This document shows, piece by piece, positions 15,318-23,218 of a DNA stretch of 64,000 nt. Where the stretch lies: NCBI GenBank assembly GCA_041745735.1, contig JBGTII010000102.1, forward strand, positions 1 through 64,000. The letters run 5' to 3'. This stretch comes from OLB17 sp041745735. Its GTDB lineage: Bacteria > Acidobacteriota > Blastocatellia > Pyrinomonadales > Pyrinomonadaceae. The notes beneath the pieces were generated by a model that was not told the origin of the DNA, did not search any database, and saw nothing but the letters and a program-made list of their open reading frames with translations. The position numbers and the translations under genes were made by a program. Each line of letters opens with the position of its first letter. Position 1 is the first letter of the stretch.

Positions 15318-15875
15318 ATGAAAAACGAATTGTTACCCGCAGATCGCGAAGAGCTGCTCAATGAATTAAAGACGCGATTTGAGAAAAATATGGATCGCCA
15401 TAAAGGTCTCGACTGGGCTGACGTTTTTGCAAGGCTCGAAGTTGATCCTGGAAAAATGTGGTCGATCAGTGAGATGGAACGCACCGGGGGTGAGCCTGAT
15501 GTTGTCGGGTTTGATAAGGTGACGGGCGAATATGCTTTTTATGATTGCTCTATGGAGAGCCCCAAAGGCCGCCGTAGCCTTTGCTACGACCGAGCGGCGT
15601 GGGAATCGCGAAAAGAACATAAACCGGTAAGCAGCGCCCAGGAGATTGCCGCTGCGATGGGAGTTAAGATCCTAAGTGAAACTGAGTATCAGGAACTTCA
15701 AAAACTTGGGACTTTTGATACAAAAACATCTAGCTGGCTCGAAACGCCCGCCGACGTTCGAGACTTAGGAGGAGCGATCTTTGGCGACTGGCGTTTCGGC
15801 CGCGTTTTTATTTACCACAACGGTGCCGAATCGTACTATGGAGCCCGAGCTTTCCGGGGTTCACTACGAGTTTAG
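15318..15875 (+). CDS. DUF4256 family protein
   Basis: Cytosolic protein of 185 residues matching the DUF4256 pattern: LLNELKTRFEKNMDRHKGLDW, RTGGEPDVVGFD, FYDCSMESPKGRRSLCYDR, ETEYQELQKLGTFDTKTSSW and RVFIYHNGAESYYGARAFRG. The function of the family is unknown. It often occurs beside DoxX-type or DinB-like genes, as here. Its stop codon overlaps the convergent mscL stop by two or three bases. Confidence 0.85.
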   Translation: MKNELLPADREELLNELKTRFEKNMDRHKGLDWADVFARLEVDPGKMWSISEMERTGGEPDVVGFDKVTGEYAFYDCSMESPKGRRSLCYDRAAWESRKEHKPVSSAQEIAAAMGVKILSETEYQELQKLGTFDTKTSSWLETPADVRDLGGAIFGDWRFGRVFIYHNGAESYYGARAFRGSLRV

Positions 15876-16309
15876 TTCGTTTCGGCAGGGTTTTTCGCAG
15901 CTAGAATATCGCGGATCTCCGTTAACAACGCTTCTTGCGGGGGCGGCGGTGTCGCAGCGGCGAGTCTCTTAAAATAGTCCATTGCCGCTTTGGCGATCAG
16001 AAACATAACAAACGCGACGATCACAAACGTAATTACATCGCTCATCAGCTGTCCATAACGGAGTAGCGGCGCCCCACTTTTTACGGCAGCGTCGATCTGT
16101 TCGGGTGTTGCACCGGCAACTAGATTTCCGCTGAGGTCAATAAACTTTGCCTTGAAATCAACACCGCCGGTGACGAGTCCTACGACCGGCATTACCATAC
16201 CCTCGGTAAATGTCGTGACGATCTTGCCAAATGCCGCACCCATGATCACGCCGATAGCGAGTTCGAGCACATTGCCGCGTGCAATAAATGCCTTAAAATC
16301 ATTTAACAT
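15872..16309 (-). CDS. mscL: Large-conductance mechanosensitive channel MscL
   Basis: Homopentameric channel that opens under membrane tension to release solutes during osmotic downshock. The signature DFKAFIARGNVLELAIGVIM (residues 3-22) covers the N-terminal helix and TM1 pore helix; AFGKIVTTFTEGMVMPVVG follows, then a periplasmic loop, TM2 (VITFVIVAFVMFLIAKA) and a C-terminal bundle (EALLTEIRDILA). The start at 16309 has GGAGAA seven bases upstream; a longer frame to 16423 adds a non-homologous N-terminus and is rejected. 145 residues is normal. Confidence 0.95.
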   Translation of the reverse strand: MLNDFKAFIARGNVLELAIGVIMGAAFGKIVTTFTEGMVMPVVGLVTGGVDFKAKFIDLSGNLVAGATPEQIDAAVKSGAPLLRYGQLMSDVITFVIVAFVMFLIAKAAMDYFKRLAAATPPPPQEALLTEIRDILAAKNPAETN

Positions 16310-16436
16310 AACGATTCTCCAATTGTTCCGTACATCAGTCGAGTAACTGCTCAAACTATTAATTCGAATAAATAGGGATCGGGTTCCGCGTGTCATCGCA
16401 CAACCCGATCCGCTAAATCTCAATGCTCGAGATGTT

Positions 16437-16961
16437 TTATTTTGGCAGAACGGCGAGCGTGTCCGTCAGTTTCATTGCGATGTCACGGAGCGGGTCTTTG
16501 GCCGCGACAAATCTGCCCGCGATCGCCGAATCCTCTGACTGTGTTGCAAGCTCTGTGATCCCCTGAATGTTAGTCAGGTATTTTTGTAAAATGGGTTTAG
16601 TGCGAAATTCTGATTCAAGCGCCGTCAGGCCAACTCTCAGATTTCGGATTGATTGTATAGTCATTTTTTTGTTCGACGCGTGTTTTGTCAAGATCGCATC
16701 TGATACGGTTTTAATCGCAAACGCCTTGTCTAACAACTCTAAAGCGTCGGCTTTTGGGCCGTATTCGTCGACAAATCGTTGAACATTTTCCAACTGGTTC
16801 TCGGTCTTTTCGCGGGCTGCACGGACGTCGAGCGGTGGTATGGTCTTGACGACGACCGGCGGTTTTGGCTTCTTTTTGGTCGTCTTTCTCTGCGCAGTCG
16901 CAGTAACAGAGGTTGCGGCGAGGATAAGCATCGCAATTGCAAAAAGTCGAAAATGTCTCAT
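16437..16961 (-). CDS. Exported helical protein of unknown function
   Basis: A 174-residue protein with a signal peptide (cut near TATAQ), a basic linker (RKTTKKKPKPP) and a mainly helical body (REKTENQLENVQRFVDEYG, TIQSIRNLRVGLTALESEF). No family was recognised. It lies 127 bases upstream of mscL on the same strand and is divergent from lipB. Confidence 0.65.
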   Translation of the reverse strand: MRHFRLFAIAMLILAATSVTATAQRKTTKKKPKPPVVVKTIPPLDVRAAREKTENQLENVQRFVDEYGPKADALELLDKAFAIKTVSDAILTKHASNKKMTIQSIRNLRVGLTALESEFRTKPILQKYLTNIQGITELATQSEDSAIAGRFVAAKDPLRDIAMKLTDTLAVLPK

Positions 16962-17009
16962 AACGTTCGTTCCTGTTCAATCGGTCATAAAAATTTTATC
17001 ATAGAGACA

Positions 17010-17690
17010 ATGTCTCAGCGTCATTTAGAGGTTCAAAGGCTTGGGCGGGTTGGCTATGCAAAATCGCTCGAGCTCCAAAAAGAGCTCGAGGCCGAGGTGA
17101 TATCGCGGTGTGCATCGGATCATCTGCTGCTGCTTGAGCATCCGCACACTTTTACTTTGGGACGGCGGTCAAAAAATGACGGCGTGCTAGCGACGGCGGA
17201 ATTGCTAAAGAATCTGGGCGTTGAGGTGTTTGAAATAAACCGCGGCGGCAAGGTGACGTACCACGGGCTTGGCCAGATCGTCGGTTATCCTGTGATCTCG
17301 CTGTCGCCGGATCGCGAAGACGTGCATCGATACGTTCGCGATCTTGAGGAGGTATTGATCCGCACGCTCGGTGACCTCGGGATAGACGCATTTCGGATCG
17401 AGGGACTGACGGGCGTCCACACGACCGAGGGAAAGGTCGCAGCGATCGGCGTCCATATCAAACGCTGGGTGACGACGCACGGGTTCGCATTAAATGTGAA
17501 CACCGACCTGAGCTATTACAATTGGATCATCGCCTGCGAAGGCGAACCGGTGACCTCGATCGAACGCCTGCTCGGCCGCGAGGTCGATATGGCGGATGTC
17601 GAGACCAGGCTGATCGAGAATTTTAAGGATGTTTTTGAGTACGCAAGCGACGCCGTGACGATCCGGGAGGCTGAGGTGGTTCATGCGTGA
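17010..17690 (+). CDS. lipB: Lipoyl(octanoyl) transferase LipB
   Basis: Transfers octanoyl groups from acyl carrier protein to lipoyl domains of 2-oxoacid dehydrogenases and GcvH. Motifs: LLEHPHTFTLGRR (41-53), NRGGKVTYHGLGQIVGYPV (77-95), GKVAAIGVHI with Lys142, THGFALNVN and the catalytic Cys176 (IIACEGEPVTS). The Lys/Cys pair sits at the spacing seen in characterised LipB enzymes. The start at 17010 gives the normal N-terminus; an upstream open frame to 16779 has no homology and overlaps the divergent gene. The lipoprotein gene follows immediately. Confidence 0.93.
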   Translation: MSQRHLEVQRLGRVGYAKSLELQKELEAEVISRCASDHLLLLEHPHTFTLGRRSKNDGVLATAELLKNLGVEVFEINRGGKVTYHGLGQIVGYPVISLSPDREDVHRYVRDLEEVLIRTLGDLGIDAFRIEGLTGVHTTEGKVAAIGVHIKRWVTTHGFALNVNTDLSYYNWIIACEGEPVTSIERLLGREVDMADVETRLIENFKDVFEYASDAVTIREAEVVHA

Positions 17691-17700
17691 GGTAATGATC

Positions 17701-18645
17701 ATGAAAGCAATTATTTTATTTATCGTGCTGATCTCTACTTTTGTTTTTACGGGCTGTGGCGGTGCCGCGAATAATAGCCAAAACGTTAACACGAACACTA
17801 ATAAGCCAAAACCGCCGGAACCGCAAAATCTCGCGGTTGGCGAACGGCCGCAAAAGATCCAAGATCTGATGGCCGGACGCGGTGAACAGGACGCGGCTGC
17901 GCCGACGATCAAAGTGCTGGAGCCTAAGGCGAACGCCATGCTCACGAGCTCGGTTGTCAAAGTTAAGATTGAGGTCGGCGGTGACCTGAAAGGCTACATG
18001 CCCGGGATGAACGAGGAAACGCACACCGGCAACCACATACATGTCATCCTAGACAATCAACCATATGAGGCATATTACAATCTAGGCAGCGAATTTGAGC
18101 TGCGAAATGTAGTTGATGGCGAGCATACTTTGCGCGTGTTTCCGTCGCGACCTTGGCACGAAAGCTACAAAAACGAGGGCGCGTTTCAGATAGTCAAGTT
18201 TACCGTCAAGAACGGCGGCGGCGATAAAACAAAACCGACGACCACGAGCAACGGCAATACCATGGCAAACGCGACCGCCGCTCCGAAACCGACGCCCGAG
18301 GGCAAGGATATGCAGAATTCGACCGCAGGCCCGATTGACGCGGCCAAGCCTTTGCTGACCTACAGCCGGCCAAAGGGCGAGTACAAGGGCGACGATGCAA
18401 ACGCGATAATGATCGATTTTTGGCTGAGCAACGCAAAGCTGACTGGCGACGGCGGCGAATATCGCGTCAGCTGGTCAGTCAACGGCGGCGAGGCAAAATT
18501 TATTGAAAAATGGGAACCCATCTGGCTGACCGGATGGGCTGCAGGGAAGCATAAGGTCGTCCTGACGCTGGTGAATAAGGACGGCAAGATAGTGGATAAC
18601 GGCGGATTTAACGCTACGGTTCGCGAGATCGCGATAACAAAATAG
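17701..18645 (+). CDS. Putative lipoprotein of unknown function
   Basis: Exported protein of 314 residues. The N-terminus MKAIILFIVLISTFVFTGCG carries a lipobox (FTGC, Cys19), followed by a Asn/Thr/Pro-rich linker. Two similar beta-rich parts appear: one around EETHTGNHIHVILDNQPYEA and EHTLRVFPSRPWHESYKN, another around IMIDFWLSNAKL and KHKVVLTLVNKDGKIVDNGG, separated by a Thr/Pro-rich stretch. GAGG (17690-17693 region) precedes the ATG at 17701; ATG 17683 would overlap lipB. It is likely anchored to the outer membrane. Function not recognised. Confidence 0.75.
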   Translation: MKAIILFIVLISTFVFTGCGGAANNSQNVNTNTNKPKPPEPQNLAVGERPQKIQDLMAGRGEQDAAAPTIKVLEPKANAMLTSSVVKVKIEVGGDLKGYMPGMNEETHTGNHIHVILDNQPYEAYYNLGSEFELRNVVDGEHTLRVFPSRPWHESYKNEGAFQIVKFTVKNGGGDKTKPTTTSNGNTMANATAAPKPTPEGKDMQNSTAGPIDAAKPLLTYSRPKGEYKGDDANAIMIDFWLSNAKLTGDGGEYRVSWSVNGGEAKFIEKWEPIWLTGWAAGKHKVVLTLVNKDGKIVDNGGFNATVREIAITK

Positions 18646-18668
18646 GAACTGGAGAAACTTAAAAACTA

Positions 18669-19406
18669 ATGCGACGAGAGACGACATCGTGGTTTAGCCA
18701 CAATTTGGGAATGGATATGCCGCTGGTGGCCTATGGACATGCAGGTTACCCGCTATTGATGTTCCCGACGGCTGCGGCCGATTACCTTGAATACGAGCGG
18801 TTTTATCTGGTCGACGCGATCAAAGATTTTATCGAAGCAGGACAGATCCGTGCCTATTCGATCAACTCGGTCAATAAATACAGCTTGCTCAACCGCGAGT
18901 CGCACCCCGGCTGGAAAGTCGAGATGCTGTCGCGTTACGACAAATACATTATGGAAGAGGTCCTCCCGCTGATCCGTAACGAGTGCGGTGGGGATGCCAA
19001 ACCTTTGACGACGGGTGCGAGCCTGGGTGCTTTTCTCGCGATGAATACGTACCTCAAACACTCCGACGAATTTCGCGGTACGATAGCGATGAGCGGCAGC
19101 TACGACATCTACAACTATCTCGATAAGGGTTACTACGACGACAATGTCTATTTTAATAACCCTGATATGTACGTTAGGAATATGAATGACGACTATCACT
19201 TGCCGCGGTTACAGCAAGCCGATTCGCTCGTTATCGTGACGGGTCAGGGCTCGTTCGAAGCACCGGACCGCAGCCGCGAATTTTCAGGCCTGCTACATTC
19301 CAAAGGCATCCCGCACCGCCTCGACGTCTGGGGCCACGACGTCAACCACGACTGGGTCTGGTGGCGGAGAATGCTGCCGTATTATCTTGACGAGTTTTTA
19401 CAATAG
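18669..19406 (+). CDS. Putative esterase, alpha/beta-hydrolase (esterase D-like)
   Basis: Cytosolic 245-residue hydrolase of the putative esterase family. The nucleophile elbow is TTGASLGAF (Ser118), the family's GxSxG. His is likely in WGHDVNHDWVWW near the C-terminus, and the acidic residue lies in the GQGSFEAPDRS region. No signal peptide is present. It is 23 bases after the lipoprotein gene and precedes a strong terminator, so lipB, the lipoprotein and this gene may form one transcript. Confidence 0.8.
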   Translation: MRRETTSWFSHNLGMDMPLVAYGHAGYPLLMFPTAAADYLEYERFYLVDAIKDFIEAGQIRAYSINSVNKYSLLNRESHPGWKVEMLSRYDKYIMEEVLPLIRNECGGDAKPLTTGASLGAFLAMNTYLKHSDEFRGTIAMSGSYDIYNYLDKGYYDDNVYFNNPDMYVRNMNDDYHLPRLQQADSLVIVTGQGSFEAPDRSREFSGLLHSKGIPHRLDVWGHDVNHDWVWWRRMLPYYLDEFLQ

Positions 19407-19430
19407 TCAGAACCGCCTGTGTAAGCGGGC
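19406..19430 (+). repeat. REP-like element, copy 1
   Basis: GTCAGAACC (19406-19414) followed by GCCTGTGTAAGCGGGC, which can fold through CCGC/GCGG. A second GTCAGAACC occurs at 19431. It is related to an inverted copy at 19498-19521 and a copy near 57172. Confidence 0.6.
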
Positions 19431-19448
19431 GTCAGAACCAGAAAAACG

Positions 19449-19482
19449 GACCGCAGATCAAAAATGATCTGCGGTCTTTTTA
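19449..19482 (+). terminator. Rho-independent terminator
   Basis: A perfect 12-bp stem (GACCGCAGATCA / TGATCTGCGGTC) with an AAAA loop and T-rich tail follows the esterase gene and lies between convergent genes; it may serve both strands. Confidence 0.9.
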
Positions 19483-19497
19483 TTCTAAAACTGGCCC

Positions 19498-19521
19498 ACC
19501 GCTCACGTAAGGGGTTCTGAC
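19498..19521 (-). repeat. REP-like element, inverted copy
   Basis: Reads GTCAGAACCCCTTACGTGAG on the minus strand, matching the copy at 19406 in the GTCAGAACC head and overall plan. Its edge abuts the PBP1A stop codon at 19522. Confidence 0.55.
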
Positions 19522-22071
19522 TTAGCCGTCGCCTTTCTTGCCCTTGCGTTTTTCACCGGCCGGTTTGTCAACCGTCGGCTGTGGCCGCGGAGTTGATTGG
19601 ATGACCGGCGGTTTTACGATCGGCGGCTTATCTGGTGTGGTGTCAACCGGTTTTGTCGTTGGATTGCCCGAATCGGTGATCGTCGTGCCAGGCGTCGTAA
19701 CTTCGGCATCGGCTTTAGGCCCGGCGGGAATGATCGCACCGCCCCTGCGTCCGCTCGCGTCAGCCTCTTGCAGAGACTCCAGCTCCTCACGTTTCCGCAT
19801 CTCCATTTCGCGTTTTACATCCGCGGGCATCGGCGGCGCGTTTGGGAATGATTCGCGCGGTTTGTTTTTCATGAACGGGATCATGAAAGCGTTAAAATAC
19901 GGCACCGCGCCGTGGCCACCGGTCATGCCGGCTCCAAGTGATTCTTTACGCAGCGGATTTCCCATCCAGACGCCGGTAACATAGGTCGGAGTATAGCCGA
20001 GGAACCACACGTCTGTTTCGTTGTTGACCGTTCCAGTCTTTCCAGCCAGCGGATGCCCGCCGGCGCTTGCTCCCGTAGCGGTACCGCCTCCTGCAACAAC
20101 ACCGCGCATCATCTGGACCATAGTTAAAGCGACATACTCGCTTGTCACTTTTGAGCTTTGATTTTCGTATTGCTCGAGTAAGCTGCCGTCACGGTTATAG
20201 ACCTTGCGGATCAAGTGCGGCGTCATACGAATCCCTTTATTTGGAAAGGCCGAATATGCAGCCGTCATTTCGAGCAGTGACGCCTCACTGGCTCCGAGAG
20301 CCGACGGCAGACTCGGGGCCATAGGGTTTGTGATGCCAAACCGGCGGACCATCTGAGCACCAGCCTGGATGCCGACCTGCTCAAGCAGGTGTACTGCCGC
20401 GATGTTATACGATTTGGCGAGCGCGATCTTCATCGGAACGTTCGCATGGCTTGGGGCACCGCCATAGTTGGTTGGGGCCCACCCACCGCGTTTGATCGGA
20501 GCACCGCTGACGATCATATCCGGCGTCATTCCATCCTCGACTGCCGCAGTGTAGATAAAGGGCTTATACGCCGACCCCGTCTGCCGCAAACCTTGCGTCG
20601 CGTTGTTAAATTTACTGGTATGAAAATCATACCCGCCGACCATCGCGACGACCTCGCCGTTTTTCGAATTTATGCAGACGATCGACGCCTGGACTTCCGG
20701 CACCTGCATCAGCTCGACATCGAGGGTCTGCTTTTCTTTATCGACGCCTTTGACGAGAAACTCAGCCAAAAAGCCCGGTTTTAGCTCGTCCTTAGGCCGT
20801 TTGCCGCTGCGGCCCATGTTGGCCGGACGGACGATCGCCTTGAACCGGCCAAATCGTACACCGACCTCGTCGGCGTTGTTATTCGACTTCATGACGAGGC
20901 CCTTGATGTATTCGCCCTCGGTATAATCGTCGCCGTACCAATCAGCGTGCTTGAACGAATTGAGGGTTTTGTCGATCTCTCTTTCGTCGGTCAACGCCAC
21001 TTCGTTCTCATCCAACAGGATGTTCTGATATTCCGATCGCCATTTACGACCGGCGTCATAGCTGCGAAGCCGCTGGCGAATCGCCTGTGTTGCGAGTTTT
21101 TGCGCCTCCACGTTGATCGTGGTGTAAACCTTTAGGCCGCCCTGAGCGACGCGCGTCGTGTATTTTTCTTCGAGGTATTTTCTGACTTCTTCGACCGGAT
21201 AATCCCACGCGGTCGATTTTGGCTGCGATTGATAATAGGCCGTGTCGGCAAGCGCGATCGGTTTTGCCTTGGCCGAATCGACATCCGACGGCGGATATTT
21301 GTCAGGAAAATACTTTGTCATCTGATCAAGCACGATGTCGCGGCGCATCTTTGCCTTTTCCATATTGCGGGTCGGCGAATACTCAGGCGATTTGGGAATT
21401 GCCGCAAGCAGGGCCGCTTCTTCAAGGCTGAGGTCTTTTACGGACTTGCCGAAATACGTTCGCGAACCGGCCTCAAAACCGTATGCACCGGCACCGAGAA
21501 ATACATAGTTCATGTACATCTCTAGGATCTGATCCTTGGTGTAAAGTCGCTCGATCTGCAGGGCGACAGCCCATTCGTTAACCTTTCGCGTGTAGGTTTG
21601 ATCTTTGTAAAGAAACAGATTCTTTGCGAGCTGCTGGGTGATCGTCGATCCGCCCTCGATCTTGCCAGTCGTAAGATTTTTAAAAATAACACCGACAATG
21701 CGATACGGATCGATGCCTATGTGATCTCGAAAGCGGTAGTCCTCGACGGCAATCAGAGCGTCGGTCACTTTGTCGGGGACGTCTTGGATCTTTAGCGGGA
21801 TGCGCTTTTCGAGGGCAAACTCAGCGAGGATCGTCTCGCCGTCATCAGCGTAGATGGTCGTAACTTGCGGTGGACGATACGTCGCGAGCGCCGAGACCTC
21901 GACCGAGTAACGTGAATTATTGAGGTAATAGGATGCCAAAACTCCGGTCAGAGCACCGGCGGAAAGAGCGAGCATCAACGCGATGGCAAGCATCGTGAGG
22001 GTCGAAAACCCACTCCGTTCACCGTTCGACACCGCCTCGGCAGTCTTAAACTTTTTTACATCTACAGCCAC
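19522..22071 (-). CDS. mrcA: Class A penicillin-binding protein 1A
   Basis: Bifunctional peptidoglycan synthase of 849 residues. An N-terminal membrane anchor (about 24-50) is followed by a GT51 glycosyltransferase domain with catalytic Glu110 (VEDYRFRDHIGID) and GGSTITQQLAKNLFL (140-154). The transpeptidase domain has TGSAYKPFIY (SxxK), a SYN-like motif (KSYNIAAVHLLE) and GKTGTVNNETDVWF (KTG). The C-terminal tail is Pro/Thr/Lys-rich and low complexity, ending GEKRKGKKGDG. It follows rodA by 15 bases on the same strand, so it probably belongs to the elongasome cluster. The symbol is by family; ponA is used for the same gene elsewhere. Confidence 0.93.
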   Translation of the reverse strand: MAVDVKKFKTAEAVSNGERSGFSTLTMLAIALMLALSAGALTGVLASYYLNNSRYSVEVSALATYRPPQVTTIYADDGETILAEFALEKRIPLKIQDVPDKVTDALIAVEDYRFRDHIGIDPYRIVGVIFKNLTTGKIEGGSTITQQLAKNLFLYKDQTYTRKVNEWAVALQIERLYTKDQILEMYMNYVFLGAGAYGFEAGSRTYFGKSVKDLSLEEAALLAAIPKSPEYSPTRNMEKAKMRRDIVLDQMTKYFPDKYPPSDVDSAKAKPIALADTAYYQSQPKSTAWDYPVEEVRKYLEEKYTTRVAQGGLKVYTTINVEAQKLATQAIRQRLRSYDAGRKWRSEYQNILLDENEVALTDEREIDKTLNSFKHADWYGDDYTEGEYIKGLVMKSNNNADEVGVRFGRFKAIVRPANMGRSGKRPKDELKPGFLAEFLVKGVDKEKQTLDVELMQVPEVQASIVCINSKNGEVVAMVGGYDFHTSKFNNATQGLRQTGSAYKPFIYTAAVEDGMTPDMIVSGAPIKRGGWAPTNYGGAPSHANVPMKIALAKSYNIAAVHLLEQVGIQAGAQMVRRFGITNPMAPSLPSALGASEASLLEMTAAYSAFPNKGIRMTPHLIRKVYNRDGSLLEQYENQSSKVTSEYVALTMVQMMRGVVAGGGTATGASAGGHPLAGKTGTVNNETDVWFLGYTPTYVTGVWMGNPLRKESLGAGMTGGHGAVPYFNAFMIPFMKNKPRESFPNAPPMPADVKREMEMRKREELESLQEADASGRRGGAIIPAGPKADAEVTTPGTTITDSGNPTTKPVDTTPDKPPIVKPPVIQSTPRPQPTVDKPAGEKRKGKKGDG

Positions 22072-22086
22072 TTTTCTTACTACCTC

Positions 22087-23205
22087 CTAGTTCACAAAAC
22101 GACGCAGCTTAACGCTGACTACAAACCCGATCGCGACAAATGTCGATAACAGCGCTGACAGTCCGGCGCTCATCAGCGGTAAAGGGACGCCGATCACCGG
22201 CAGTATCCCAAGTGCCATGCCGACATTCATAAATATCTGAAACGCCATTGCACATACAATCGACATTATAACAAGCATTCCAGCGCGCTCGGAAGCCTCG
22301 CGCGCACCGGCGATCATGCGTGAAAGCAGGATCGCGTACGCAAGCAGTAGCGAAATACACCCTATAAACCCTGTACTCTCAGCAGTTACGGCAAAAATAA
22401 AGTCAGTTTGCGGCTCGGGCAAAAACTTTAAAACACTCTGAGATGTTTCGGTGTCGCCCTGATTTCCGGCAAGTCCGCCTTTGCCGACCGTGATAGTCGA
22501 TTGGATGGTGTGATAACCGTAGCCGCGGGGATCGACGCTGTCCGGGTCGGTGATCGCTAATATCCTTTCCTGCTGATAACGCTTGATCTTGCCGGTTTTG
22601 ACCCCGACCGTCCATGCGACCGGCACGAGGATAGCTGCCGCGACAACTGTCAATACCACATAGCGGATCTTGATCCCCGACAGAAAGAACATCGCGCCGA
22701 GGATCGGAAAATATGTGATCGCTTGTCCCGCGTCCGGCTCTAGTAATATCAACACGACCGGGCCCGCAAAGATCGCGGTACCGACGAGCATCTCCCGCAA
22801 ACGGAGATTGCCGGCTTTTCTGGCCCCGAAATACTTTGCTAGCATCAGCACCGTCGGAATCTTAGCAAACTCGGACGGCTGAAACTGCCCGATGATCGGC
22901 AGTCTGACCCACGCCTTTTGTCCGTTGATCGTCACACCAAGTGGCGTCAGTACTAGTAACAGCAGGATCAACCCTCCGATATAAAATATTGGTGCCGAAT
23001 CGATAAGCCGCCGGTAATCGGTAAAGCAAACGATGATAAAAGCGACTAGGGCGATGAAGATACCGATGATCTGTTTAGACCAGTAGCCTTCGGTAGGTGT
23101 GGCATTGTGGATCTGCCAGACGCCGAAAGACGCAATCATGACGGCCAACAAAGCTGTTAGCCAGTCAAAATCCTTAAGATCGCGTTTTTCGAGTATTGCT
23201 ACCAT
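22087..23205 (-). CDS. rodA: Rod-shape SEDS glycosyltransferase RodA
   Basis: Membrane peptidoglycan polymerase that pairs with the class B PBP encoded just upstream. About 10 hydrophobic segments are seen with SEDS features: QKAWVRLPIIGQFQPSEFAK, LLEPDAGQAITYF, the TDFIFAVTAESTGFIG motif and IGVPLPLMSAGLSALLSTF. The start at 23205 (MVAILEKRDLKDFDW) gives a normal 372 residues; the longer frame overlaps the upstream gene and is not supported. 13 bases separate it from the PBP2 stop. Confidence 0.93.
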   Translation of the reverse strand: MVAILEKRDLKDFDWLTALLAVMIASFGVWQIHNATPTEGYWSKQIIGIFIALVAFIIVCFTDYRRLIDSAPIFYIGGLILLLLVLTPLGVTINGQKAWVRLPIIGQFQPSEFAKIPTVLMLAKYFGARKAGNLRLREMLVGTAIFAGPVVLILLEPDAGQAITYFPILGAMFFLSGIKIRYVVLTVVAAAILVPVAWTVGVKTGKIKRYQQERILAITDPDSVDPRGYGYHTIQSTITVGKGGLAGNQGDTETSQSVLKFLPEPQTDFIFAVTAESTGFIGCISLLLAYAILLSRMIAGAREASERAGMLVIMSIVCAMAFQIFMNVGMALGILPVIGVPLPLMSAGLSALLSTFVAIGFVVSVKLRRFVN

Positions 23206-23218
23206 CGCAGGTGAAAAA

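Noticed and set aside
16310..16423. Extended MscL start at 16423.
   Set aside because: The added 38 residues lack MscL homology and the ATG at 16309 has its own GGAG.
16779..17009. Longer N-terminus for LipB from ATG 16779.
   Set aside because: The extension overlaps the divergent exported gene and shows no LipB homology; the normal enzyme starts at 17010.
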